NCBI GenBank assembly: GCA_021234155.1
Contig: JAJEKV010000022.1
Location: 8,682,934 to 8,746,933, forward strand
DNA length: 64,000 nucleotides
Direction of reading: 5' to 3'
Source: Isoetes taiwanensis
Taxonomy: Eukaryota; Streptophyta; Lycopodiopsida; Isoetales; Isoetaceae
Shown: positions 43,260 to 54,430 of the stretch, one piece after another
Layout of the letters: each line of letters opens with the position of its first letter
Position numbering within the stretch: position 1 is the stretch's first letter
The notes under the pieces: generated by a model
Seen by the model: the letters and a program-made list of their open reading frames with translations, nothing else
Told to the model about the DNA's origin: nothing
Database searches by the model: none
Made by a program: the position numbers and the translations under genes

Positions 43260-44430
43260 GCCCACATGAAATATTACCCCGGAACAATGGGTGAGATACT
43301 TGCAGCAGCTGTATGACCCAATGGGAAGCCGGGCACCGGTACCCTCCATGACAGAGGCCTAGCACTGGTCATTACCGGCGGGATGTCATAATGGGCCCGA
43401 ACGCCGCTAATCGGAAGGCAAAAGCGGCTTTGGATGGTATCGCGTGCGAGAGCTTCTCAAGGGGGCGGCCCCCAATGGTGCCGGTTCTCACAAAGACTCT
43501 TCACAACGTGCATTGCAAGAAGGCTTCCCCCATGGACTACCCGGTGAGAGTTGTGCCCATATACAAAGCGGGGACCCCCACAGCCAGCCAACTATCATAC
43601 CATTATGGTCGGTTCTGTCTTTGCCAAGTTGCTTGGGATTCTTGAGCGATTGACACTTTGGGCGAGGGATGGAGAAGTCACGGGCTCTCCGTTGTAGGCT
43701 TCCGCCCAGGCATTCTACTATTGACCATATCTTCACTCTGCGAACACTCATAGAGGATAAAGCGTGGAATCGGCCTTGAGAATCTATCTTTGTTGCTTTG
43801 TGGATTTCGCAAAGGCTTTTGACCACGATGCCTCGGGATAAGTTGTGGGATAGATTGGGACGACTAGGGACCCCGGTCGACTTGCGAATGCTATATCTGA
43901 TATCTGAGGCTTGCTCCGGTCGTCTCACACCGCTTGTCGGGGGCCCCGTTGTTAGTAGCATTGGGGTGCGCCGAGGCTGCCCTCTATCCCCGACAGCTCT
44001 TCGGCTTGTACATTGACCAGCTAGAAGAATGGATAGCCGAGCACCTGAGGCGCCGGTTGATGCACCACATAATCCGCAACTCATATATCGCGATGATGTT
44101 GACCTGCTTTCGCATATACCCCCGAGGACATGCAACGCCACCGGATGCTTTGGACACTTTACGCCAATTCACTGACATGAGAGTTAACTTGGCCGGACAA
44201 AGGTGTCTGCTGGTCCCATCATCCCAACACCCACGCCTTCCCTCATTCACTTACCGTAGGCGGGTAGTGGAGGTGGCTCGATCTTATAAGTATTTGGGCA
44301 TTGAGTTTTCTACTACCACACACCGGGATGCATCCATCCCGTTACGGTCACTGCAGGCTGGAAAGCCCCTCAGATGCAATGCAAAACAACAACAAGGCGT
44401 AGCCAGATGCATGGGGTCACCAGCACACTT
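43260..44430 (+). pseudogene. LINE reverse transcriptase remnant
   Basis: Pieces in shifting frames: NITPEQWVRYLQQLYDPMGS (43268), NRKAKAALDGIACESFS (43407), YPVRVVPIYKAGTP (43540), CFVDFAKAFDH (about 43792, RT motif A), ACSGRLTPLVGG and SIGVRRGCPLSPTA (43910-43995), LFGLYIDQLEEWIAEHL, then RVNLAGQRCLLVPSS and SYKYLGIEFSTTTHRDASIP. The expected YADD box is not intact near 44090 (the frame reads IAMMLTC after YRDDV-like sequence). The second copy confirms the same order. Confidence 0.85.
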
Positions 44431-45190
44431 GTTCGGCCTTGGTTGAACCGTCCTCCTCTATGGGGCGTATGTGGGGGCCGATGATATCCCTCACCACTTG
44501 GAACGATCTAGAGCAGTCATGTAAGGCCTTCTTGGCCCGTGCACCGGGAGTGAAATCCACGGTCCCATATCGGATCTTGCTCCGGAGACGGGCTTCCTTC
44601 CATTCTGAGGGGCTGCTACTGAACGTCACATTATTTACTTCCGGAAGGTGGTGGCTATGGATGAAGCCCGCTGCCCAACCTTGCTTTGGCGAGTGGCGAT
44701 GGGCCCGCAAATGGCGACTCAAAAGCCTCGCTGGAAAGACAAGCAAGCCCAGTGGTTCTCGCTATGGAATGTGCAGGCACAGATGTGGACCAATGCATAC
44801 ACCGAAGGAACGCTACCGCCTTTGAAGCGCATTTGGATGCTTGCTTCATGGCCAAGCTTTGGGATGCAGAGGCCCCGTCACATGTCAAGGTGGCAAATTA
44901 TCGACGGCCGGGTTAATCCCATGCTCACGGGGCCCACACCACTACCGTGCACCCATCTACCCATGGAAAAGCGCGGTGATTGCTTCCATTCGCGACAGTG
45001 CACACCACCTCCGCATTGGAGACAGGGGAGATGGATTCGATCCGCGTGAGGACAGAGTCCGCCAATGCCGCCAACGAGTGGCCATTGAGGATGAAAGTCA
45101 CGCCCTCCGTGCCTGTCCGGGTAATGCGCATATCCGCCTCGGTATGCTTTGGCACTTGTGCCCCATCGGGCCTTGCATGAGCTACTGAGC
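44430..45190 (+). pseudogene. LINE C-terminal region
   Basis: The frame 44439-44825 reads LEQSCKAFLARAPGVKSTVP and YRILLRRRASFHSEGLLLNV. This aligns with RVQKAFLTPALGVKSIIPYQ and LLQETQALSLERAALKRH in the minus-strand copy (50873-51262). Later frames include DRVRQCRQRVAIEDESHALR and ACPGNAHIRL, a Cys/His stretch typical of LINE C-termini. It is frameshifted throughout. Confidence 0.75.
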
Positions 45191-45270
45191 ACGGCCTCTG
45201 TAGGCTTGTTGGGATCGTACCTCCAGGAGGTAATGGATACGCGGACTCAATTATGCCCCCCTGTCCGACA

Positions 45271-45492
45271 TTAGTCTAGTGGTAATACACTAGGTCTAGC
45301 AACTATAGGTCTCGAGTTCGAGACCGCCCAGAATCGCACTCTGAACTGTTGGGTGTCAAAACCCACAGACGCAATGTAAAGTGGTTGGGGGCAGGGCCCA
45401 ACCAAGCAATGTAGTGTGGTGTGTGGTCACATGTCCAGTTGGATGCTGCCTAGTGGCGTGACGTTAAAATACTATCTATCTATCATTAACCT
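45271..45492 (+). mobile_element. tRNA-derived SINE, ~222 bp
   Basis: The 5' end is tRNA-like: an A-box-like TTAGTCTAGTGGTA (compare tRNA-Gly TGGTCTAGTGGTA) and a B box GAGTTCGAGAC at 45314-45324, about 36 bp apart, as for a pol III internal promoter. A unique body (gggtgtcaaaacccacagac, ggttgggggcagggcccaac) ends in a (TATC)n tail. There is no cloverleaf acceptor stem or discriminator, so this is not a tRNA gene. It lies in the LINE 3' region; flanks share only cattA-like bases, so the TSD is uncertain. Confidence 0.85.
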
Positions 45493-45706
45493 CAGCTGTA
45501 CTTGTGATTATGTATATAACTGTGCAGTATGTCAGCATCCTTATTGCTACTAAGGTTTTTCCCCCGAAAACCCTTCGGGGCGGGGGTTTTTTAATCCTGG
45601 TAGTATTACGCCTGCTGCTCTCTCTTTGTACTTGGGTCCCATAGGCCAGTTGGTCTCCGTGGACGATAAAATCATATTCTATATTCTATATTCTTCTCTT
45701 TTCTGC
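45493..45706 (+). repeat. LINE 3' UTR end with hairpin and pentamer tail
   Basis: It contains aaggtttttcccccgaaaac followed by ccttcggggcgggggttttt, which can fold (CCCCCGAAAACCCTTCGGGG), then ggcccataggccagttggtc-like sequence and an (ATTCT)-type tail. The minus-strand LINE copy has the equivalent folded segment near 50275-50325, and the truncated tail at 36589 matches the last bases. Confidence 0.8.
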
Positions 45707-48700
45707 ATTTCCCTCTTTGCATGTATTTCTTGCATGAAGAGTAGCAAGTTAAGCTGACTAGCACCTAATTTTCTCTGTTTTTAAAGGTTTGGTCTTAGAA
45801 TGCAAGTCATAGAGCTTTCATAGATTGCATATCTCGATGTAAACAGTCTTCTTGAGTTAAATAGAGGTTGTATAAGATATTTTTTTGAGCGGTATACCTC
45901 TACAATCAATACATGAATATGATACTTGACTCACCGTTCTTTGTGAACTTCTCGCAGACAGCAAGGCAGAAAATAAACAATCATAATAAAGATGACAAAG
46001 TAGAGCAGAGATGCAGGGACTTTCGGATCGCAACTGCCACAATGGTAGAGATGATTTTCTATAAGAAGTAATTGCTTTGTCTGTACCATAGCTTGTATCT
46101 CTGATCTCACTTCGAACCCTATCCAACTTTTGCAGGTAATGGAGTAATTTATTGTTGAAAAATGAATGGTTAAATGAATGAGTTGAGATGAAGGAAACCG
46201 TCACCTTTAGTGAGCCTGTGGAGGTAACTCATGAAACAAGTTCCTCCCTGCTTAAGATTTGACTTATTGTAACCAACGATTTAGGATTACATATTGTTGA
46301 AAGCAGTCCTTCCAGCATATTCGTACAACTTTGAAGCTATGTTAATATTCTATATAACTCTAGGATATACGGAGATGCCAGCCATATTCATCCCCTTTTA
46401 ATATATACATGAACATGAGTTTGTGCATTGAGTTCAAGTGCACCCTTGACCTTTGATGCTTCCTTGGATGTTAAATGATTACCATTTCAAGGGTTACATG
46501 TTAGGCTAGACTGCATATTGAAATTTGCAGCTGGACTGGAGTTTGCAAGGGATCAAAATAACATGGTTAGATTGCAACTGCCAAAATAATATCATAATTA
46601 CGGATTAGTTTGACATTCTTTCAATGAAAAAAATTCATTAAATTTTATTTTCAATCCAACTTATGTAGCCTTGCATGATGGGAATAGTCCTACTGATGAA
46701 TTTAATATTTACGACACGTCAATATAAATAACTCAACGTACAATTTGCTAGCAAACAACAGAATAGATTGTTCATACCTGTTCATAATGTGAGATTGATC
46801 AAAAGCAATTTTGGCTAGCAAGCAAACATGGCACACAACATATATGGAGCATTGTATTAAGCATTGCTATGACAACATACATCTATATAGTAGCAAATGT
46901 GGACATTGTGTTGGGAATAGATTTTTATAATATGAGTTGGCCCACGGCAATTTTGGCCAATGTTGCAACTTCATTTGTTTTAATGGCAATATTTCTTTTA
47001 TACATCTATATCAAAGTGACTAGAGTTATTTCTAGATTAAGATCGTAGTCTTGCTATGTTCACATTTTATTCTATGATTTGGACAATCAATTGACCTAGC
47101 TATTTTTTAGACATACTAATAATATACACAGCTAAAACATTACAAGAACCTAAATTACGCTTGACATCTTGCCAGTTGAGATATGGCTAACAATCCCATC
47201 GATCCGAGGCCTCGGATCGAAATTCTAGACGGGGCGAGCATGCATGTCTTGCATGCATGCATGCGGTGCATGCCTTCTCTCGTTGGGAGATCACTATATT
47301 AGGCGAGGTTCTTCATCAACATCTCATCGACGCTTCCTCTTCTCTCTCAGGAGTACCTTATTCTCTATTCTTTGAAACCATGCAGGGGAGGGGCTTCTCC
47401 CTGCTTGGATTGAACACTTTGGCGTTTCTTTCATGCTGTGGCATGTCCTTTCTTGGCCTTGCCTCTTCTTTAGCCATAATCTTTTGACCTTCGTCCTCGA
47501 TCCCGTTTTGATAAGGAAGTTCTCTTCTATTCGGGAGGTTTTTATCGTTTGTCCTAAATTAGCATTTATAATATTATTAGACTCTAACTTAAAATTCAAA
47601 TCTGTGTGGCCATCATTAACATATAAACTGGGCAACAACACCATATAAGATGGCAACAGTTGTAAGCTTCACATTACTACCACAAATCCATATCTGATAA
47701 CTATCAATTAAAGGTACACAAGACAAACCTAATTTATATACGCTCCCAGCATGATAATTTGGTCCTTGATCTATTGAATGGCCTATTAGTCTATTACAAT
47801 AGATGCACCACCTTCATTTCGACATGCTACACAGGCATCCAAGAATCAATTAGGAACACATGAAATGCACAAAGGCATAAATCCATATTTACGTTATTAC
47901 CAGAGCGGCTGAATCTGGAGCCTATAAAAATGTTTTTAGGCTGCTGTTAGAGCCTGAACTCTAACCTTGCAAGAAGGATGAAAAACCCAACAATCCAAGC
48001 TCAATCTATCAGATCAAGGCAATGCACAACACAAAGATTCATCATCTCCATAGCTAGATCAAGTAAAACACTCTCTCTCAATACACCGTCTCTCTGTTCT
48101 TCTCTCTGCTCAGATAACACAGTGATCATAATGGCTCCACAATGCATATGTGCAAATATCTTGCACGCGTGCATGTGCGCATATCACTCCATATACGGTA
48201 TACTATTTTCTATACCACCTCAATAGTGGTGAGTGTGGTGAGTGGTGAGTGGTGACGAGTGTGGTGACGAGTGTGGTGAGTGGTGACCACCCCAACAGCC
48301 GCAAATATTGTCCGAGCCTGTACAGTACACACATTCCCTGTTTTGAGCTCATCACATGCATTCCCTCTGTTTTACAGAGTCGTAGGCAGATAAATTCCCA
48401 ATTCAATGCCCTTTGCTACTAAATTCCTGTGCTTAATGCATATAAGATAAGCTCAAAAACTGCTACCTATGTAGCTTATATTCTAAGATTACAAGAAAAT
48501 AGACTACAAATATGCTGCTTAAGTAAGCGACCAGCAAGTATCAAATTTCAATATTAGAAATTCTGGTCCCATGATAAGAGATGCACAAAGCTAGAACATG
48601 TATTTGGGATATGAACATAAATGTTAAACCATGTCAGCCAATCGCTAAACTTGTTCCGCATAGGGAAATAGTCTAAAATCATAAAAAACAACTCACCAAC

Positions 48701-49317
48701 TAGCATAAAGCCCATTGTAGCCAACTAAAAAGAAACTACCTACAATAACAATCTTCTTAGCATCACCGTATAGCAGAGGCAGCAACCTATCTTTAAAATA
48801 TAGCAGCTCCGCCATAATTGCCATAGAGCCTGAAATTCTAGCAAAATTCAAGATACTGTTGTCAAAGAACATGAACCAAAGTAGGGTGAAATATAAGGTG
48901 CCGGCTTACCTAAGATCGCAGCAAGATTCGAAGCCAACAAAATAAAGCCAAGGCACCCTAAATCAAGGGATCAACAGAGCGATAGAATGAAAAAATTAAA
49001 TTGGCCTTTCCCTGGCCAAATTCATATGCATTCAAACAATCAGTAGCATGGTAAGAAGCAAAACACATTCCTACACTGAAGGACAAAATATAAAGTCGGA
49101 TTTTTTCCATACCCATTAAACCCGTGCCTTTGACGCTTTGAATGGAACCCTGTGCCTTTGGCTTTAAACGGAACTCTAGATTAGTTTAATGGCATGACCA
49201 TTAGTTTAAATGGATCCTCACCATCCAATCTAGGTGTGACTAAATCCTAACCGCCCAATTTAGAGCGTGATGGAAAACGGACACACCGGATAATATTATT
49301 ATATATAGGATCTAGAA
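45707..49317. other. Long AT-rich stretch without a recognisable gene
   Basis: Checked on both strands. One possible minus-strand exon (45857-46204) contains LQKLDRVRSEIRDTSYGTDK and ends near an AACG|GTGAGT donor, but it is unrecognised. A palindromic atccgaggcctcggat lies at 47200-47217, next to gcatgc repeats (47238-47270). A short gtggtgagtg minisatellite is at 48226-48290. Nothing else could be supported. Confidence 0.5.
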
Positions 49318-49830
49318 TACCCTATTTTGAGTTCTTGCAATTTTTCAGAAAAAGGTTCTATTTTTAAACTGGGGTACTTATCTATGAGCATCTAGAACAT
49401 TCTAGAACTATTTAGAACATCCTATTTTGAGCTTTGCAACTTCAATAAAACTTTTTATTTTTAGACTAGTTTACTATTCTTGGCATTAGACTGAGGTGCC
49501 TACCCATGAACATCGCCATCGTTGGGTGGTGTAAAGTGGGGCAGGTGAGTAGCACGATTTCTAATATTTGGGATTATGCATCGATCCTATGGTTTCTAAC
49601 ATTTTGACTAAGCTTGCAATGTTTCAAAACTTTCTATTTTTCGACTGAGGTGCCTACCAATAAGCATCTAGAACATGCCAAAGCATTCTAGTTTGATTGT
49701 TTGTAAAATTTCAAAGACTTTCTATTTTCGGACTGAGTTGCTTGCTCATGAGCATCTGAATATGTAGAACATCACCTTTGCCTTTTTGCATTCTTTCAAA
49801 AAAACTTTCTATTCTTTTATCGAGGTTCAA
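49318..49830. repeat. Degenerate tandem repeat, about 4 units of ~100-130 bp
   Basis: Words recur in order: ttttgagctttgcaa-like, ttcaaaaactttctattttt, gactgaggtgcctacc, atgagcatctagaacat. Units begin near 49318, 49420, 49600 and 49690. They are strongly diverged and non-coding. Confidence 0.7.
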
Positions 49831-50189
49831 ATAATAGTTGACTAGACACATTCTAATGGTTATTGCTATTTGATGTTATTTGCTAGTACTTGTGTATTGC
49901 AATTGAGTTGATTAAGTTGCGCTTTCATCATTCTATCGTACATTGTGCATTAGTAATTGATTGATATAAACTAGTCGACCATATACATTATCATTTGGTA
50001 TCAATGCAATCACGTAAACTAGATTGGGAGCTTCATTACTAAGTGTGGATGTGTTTAAGGGCATTGGAGTTTTCTAGATAGAAAAGAATTCTTAAGAGGT
50101 TGGAAGGCCTATGGACCTATATAAAAGGAGATGCAGAAGAAGTTGAGCAGATCAGTGAAACAAATGGCTAGAATGAGGTAGTTATAATT

Positions 50190-51717
50190 ACTGCAAGAAG
50201 TTCAAGTACAAAAGGGAGTGTTAGTTCCATTAAGATAACTTGATGGAGAATTACTGTTTTTAGGATTGGAAAAAACCTAGCCTCAAAGGGTCTTCGAGGG
50301 AAAAAACCTTACCAGTAATAAGCTTGCTGAGGAACTCTATATTTGTACAATTCAATGTAGTGATCAGGGGCACAATTGAGCCCGCATGTCTAGTATCTCC
50401 TAAATATTGATTGTTAGTGCCCCTACTGAAGGTGCATTCATCATCACGTGTATTGCCTGGTTAGGTGTAACCAGCTTGGCATATCGTGCCTGGACAGTTG
50501 CAAATGTTATGCAGTTATGAAGAGTATGGCACATCTTCAATAACTCCCAATTGGCAGCATCAGTAGATCATGCATTCTCGTACTTCTTAGACTCTTCTGT
50601 ATGTCTCAATTCGAAGGCAACTTGCTCATGTGCGAACGGATGCAAATGCTCTATGTTTTCTCATGGGTAAGTGTGTTAATGGGTACAAATGTGGAGCCCT
50701 AACAAGCATGGAATTGATCTACTTTTTGTAATGCCATGTCCTTACTAGCCAAGGCATCCCAATTAGAAATATGTATTGAGATATTTTTTCATGCAATTGT
50801 GATCCTCGTTATGTGCATCTATGCACCCCTATGCACATTTCATCTGGAGAACTAGATGGCTCGTTTCTCCATCTAGCATGCTCTAAGGTGTTGTGGACTC
50901 ATGGGCATTATATAGGTGAGGTTTGAAATGCATGAGTCTCCCATGTTTACCACCTTTAAATAGTACATTATGTGACGTTTTAGAGCAGCTCTTTCAAGAG
51001 ATAGAGCCTGGGTCTCTTGCAGAAGAACTTGATATGGGATTATGGACTTGACTCCAAGTGCTGGAGTCAGAAAGGCCTTTTGTACTCGTTCCAGATTCTT
51101 CCAAGTGAAAAGTGATATCATTAGGATCCATACTTCCACTCCATACATAAGCACCGGATCCAACAACACCATCCAAGTGCGATTGATCTGACAACAGTCA
51201 TAAAGCTCTGCTGCGTGATAGTTGTTATGCATTGCATGGAAAGCCTTCCAGTCTATCGTCACCCGTTATCTAATATAAGTATCCCAATATGTGGTAGTAG
51301 TGAACTCCATGCCTAGGTATTTGAACATTTGCACTATTGCCACATCTTGACCTTGGTAAGTGAAGCAAAGCTGCATCCGTTGCCGCAAAGACGACACTGG
51401 GAGCACCTTGGTCTTGGCCAAATTGATATGCATTCTAGTGGTCTAGCAAAAAGTACGTAGTATATTTAGATATTGCTGCATACTCGCTGGGGTATAAGCT
51501 AAGAGGTTCACATCTTTTGTATATACCAGCTGCTGGATGACACAATGAACGAACCTGGCCTCTTCACCTACATGTTGGATAAGTCAATTCTCAATTTGAT
51601 CGATGTACAATCCAAACAACATAGGAGAGAGTGGCCACCATTAGCAGACTCCAATATTACTAGTGATAACTCGTCATGATGGTGGTATTCGAGTTGAGCA
51701 TGCTACATAGAGTTGGT
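50190..51717 (-). pseudogene. LINE copy 2, 3' half (minus strand)
   Basis: In minus orientation from 51717: YQLYVACSTRIPPS, SNIGVC, LFGLYIDQIEN, then LNILRTFC, RMHINLAKTKVLPVSSLRQR, MFKYLGMEFTTTTYWDTYI (about 51300), then the 129-codon frame 50873-51262 with LERVQKAFLTPALGVKSIIP. The 3' UTR hairpin is near 50275-50325. Each block aligns in order with the LINE at 41350-45706. It is interrupted at the ATAT target by element B and continues at 60083. Confidence 0.88.
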
Positions 51718-52084
51718 ATATGGGTGTGTTTATGCTTGATATGTGCCATCTTCCGCCCGTCAAGTAGTTTTTTAGCACTTTACTTTCGTTTTTTTTACAC
51801 GAGCAGTCCGTGACGGGCAGCAACTTGACGAGCCGTCAGCCATAAAGATGAAGGGCAGTGACGGCCGGAGATGGCCACCAGTCAGGAAAGCTTTTGGGCG
51901 CGAACTTTCTGCAGCAGTGCTGAATCCATGATGAATCAGTGATTAATTCTCCTCGGGTTGCTGAAATTAATGATTTCTGAAATCGTCCGACCCATCAGTG
52001 CAGTATCTTCAATGAATTTGGAGATAATTCATGTTTTGAGTTTAGAAAACTCTGTTTTTTGATCTGAATTCCGCAGCTTGAAGC

Positions 52085-54351
52085 ATGGCGACCAAAACCA
52101 ATTCCGGCGAGGTACAAGCTCCCCCCTTGCATTTCTAAATTTTTTTTAAGGGACCAAGCTAAGAACTCGGTTTTGCAGGAACACCCATTGAGTTTGCAAA
52201 GAATCGAAAACTTTCGATGGAGGGAAAGAATCCAAGAAGTATCAAATGGGCAGATGTTCCAAGTGCTGATTTTTTGCAGGTCTGGGAAAAACCTATGCCC
52301 AAAACCGGCAAGATACACATCAAGTTAATCAAGCCCCAGTTCAAGACAGCACTCTCTGATTTGATAGAGAGAGTTTATCAGAAACCGCTTCCAAATAATG
52401 AATTGAGAACCCTTTTTGCAAGGGCTTTTGCCTGGTCACATACTGCAAAGGCATTGCAGAATCCTGACGAGTTTAAGGTTAATTGGGCAAGTCTTGCAGC
52501 AGATGCTTACAGGATTGGCCAAGCTCAGCTGAACAAAGAACATGTGAATGCTTTCGAGAAGAACACCACTGCACTGCTGAATCACATCAGGTCACTTTCC
52601 CATATGTATGAGGACAGCAAGAAGGAATTGGTGCAGAAACAGGCCGACCTGTTGAGAATGGAAGGTTCCATCAGCAACTCCAATGCAAACTTCAAGGATC
52701 TAGAAGACGAGATAAAGGAGAAGAGGAAGACGTAGATGGAATTGCAGCTGATTTGTCATGATGAAGAAGCTGCAATACAAGAGTTGCAAAGGGATGAGCA
52801 AGCTCTCCAAGCTTTTCTAGACAAGCAGATATCGAAGGTGAACACTTCAGGTTTGCAGCAACCAAAGAAATAAATTTCTGTTCTCAATTCTGATATTGAA
52901 AATTATGAAACTAACATGAAGTTCTGGCATGCCAAGTGCAAGCATGTAGCTCACTTGCATCAAAATGAGAAATCCAAGAAGAATCTCCCAAAACTGGGAA
53001 TGGGAACTTATAATTTCCCAATGTCCAAAGGGGCAACCACATGTGAGGGCTGTGGCCTTCTGTTTTCAGAAGAATATGAATTGCATGTTAAGCTTAATTC
53101 ATGTGGTCATATTTACCATGTAATATGTTTCAGTGTTGTGCTGGAAGGCATGCATTGCATTGTAACTGGCTGTGATGTTGAGGTTCCTCCAAGTATTCTT
53201 GATGAACTTGGTTTCAAGGAACTCAAGCCACCAGGTTCAGATGAAGAAGAATCAAGTGAAGAAACAGAAACATAAGAAGTAGAAAAAACCAGCAGAAGGA
53301 AAAAACCAGCAGAAGAAGTAGAAAAAACCAGCAAGACTGGAAAAAAGCAGAAGGAGGTGACACCCAAGAAGAGATTCAGAGAAGAAACTAGCTCGAGCAC
53401 CTCTATGTATAATGATCCACCAAGTTCATATTTTCAGCCTGTCAGAGTGGCAAAGAAAAGAATAACAAGGAGTGCCACTAAGTCATGTGGTAAAAAACCC
53501 ATAGATCTAGGTACTTATTCAGTATTTTCTCAAGTTAGTTAAAGCTTGCTTGAAGTTTGTTTATTCCTTGCAGATCCAATTGATGTGGACAAGGTTAGTC
53601 CAATGAAGTTTTCTCACTTAGCTCGTGAAGATAGTCCTCAGATAGGCAGTAAAGCAGCAGGTTAACAATTACTTAAGATTTTTTTTGCTCAACAATTACT
53701 TACCAATTACTTAAGAAGGTAGTTGAGTACAATTACTTAAGATTTTTTTTGCTGCAGACATTACCAGTGATGGTGTTGTAGATGAACTTGTCCAGCACTA
53801 TTTTGCAGTGCATGATTTATCTCCAAAAATGAAAAGTAAGCAACATTTCAACATATGTATCATTTACTCATGTGCATTTGACTTACAGCAGCTTTTTAAA
53901 TGCAGAAAAAATTTCAAAAGTGGTTGGACAGGATGGTGCTGTGGAAACTGATGCTTCAAAGGAGGGCTTATCTGAAATGCACACTCCAGTTAAAAAAGGT
54001 AAGCACTTTTCCAGCACATGTGTTCAATATTTTTATTTTAGACTGACCTAACTTGTATTATGCAGATCCTCCAGTTCCAGTTGCAGTTGTTCAGCAAATG
54101 CCAATTACCTTGAGCACTTGTAAGTGTTATCTTGCAAATTTGGTTTGCACACATAAATTTCTTAACATTGACTTGTTTTATTTGCAGGTCGAGATTTTAG
54201 CACAGTGGTGATCTCACCAGCACGTGAGATATTGTCTCCAGCACAGAGGAAAGTGTTGTTGTCTTCACAAAGCCCAGACAGCCCCATGGAGGATGATGTT
54301 ACCATGGAGAAGTGGTTGGAGAAGAAGATGCATAAGAAGTTGCAGCTGTAA
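52085..54351 (+). pseudogene. Accessory gene of element B: coiled coil plus RING-like finger, 7 exons
   Basis: Possible exon 1 at 52085 (MATKTNSGE). The main exon 52217-53510 is one frame with three in-frame stops (52733 TAG, 52871 TAA, 53273 TAA). It encodes SIKWADVPSADFLQVWEKPM, RTLFARAFAWSHTAKALQNP, a long coiled coil (KKELVQKQADLLRMEGSI to IQELQRDEQALQAFLDKQIS), then a finger: CEGCGLLFSEEYELHVKLN, CGHIYHVICF and CIVTGCDVEVP (C-x2-C...C-x-H-x2-H-x2-C...C-x4-C), RING-like. An acidic/basic tail follows. Exons 53574-53660, 53758-53835, 53906-53998, 54066-54119 and 54187-54351 all join in phase 1 and end ...EKWLEKKMHKKLQL. The function is unknown. By family logic a RING-like finger may mediate protein interaction or ubiquitin transfer, but this is inference. 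The stops make this copy a pseudogene. Confidence 0.75.
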
Positions 54352-54352
54352 T

Positions 54353-54430
54353 CCTCATGTTGGCAATACTGCTTTAATCTTCATGTTGACAATACTGCTT
54401 TTTCATGTTGACAATACTGCTTTTACTGCA
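54353..54430 (+). repeat. Three tandem copies of TCATGTTGACAATACTGCTTT
   Basis: Immediately past the accessory-gene stop, tcatgttg(g/a)caatactgcttt occurs three times in a row at a period of 21-28 bp. It lies in the 3' UTR. Confidence 0.8.

Larger units (their letters stand above)
41350..45706 (+). mobile_element. LINE (endonuclease-type non-LTR retrotransposon), decayed
   Basis: GC-rich relative to its flanks. In order: a Pro/charged ORF1-like stretch, an APE-type endonuclease, reverse transcriptase remnants, a C-terminal region, and a 3' UTR ending in an (ATTCT)n-type pentamer tail at about 45690-45706. Several frameshifts break the ORFs. The 5' boundary is approximate, set where base composition changes. 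A tRNA-derived SINE is nested at 45271-45492. A second copy (minus strand) lies at 50190-51717 plus 60083-60775, and a short truncated tail at 36589-36643. The clade was not assigned. Confidence 0.88.

Noticed and set aside
43488-44141. 217-codon minus-strand frame in the LINE
   Set aside because: Antisense shadow of the GC-rich reverse transcriptase region, which is identified on the plus strand and supported by the second copy.
45271-45345. A tRNA gene
   Set aside because: A and B boxes are present, but no acceptor stem pairs and the sequence continues into a SINE body and tail.
47200-47275. Palindromic ccgaggcctcgg and gcatgc repeats as a regulatory site
   Set aside because: Short palindromes in a non-coding region with no adjacent gene; no support beyond the sequence itself.
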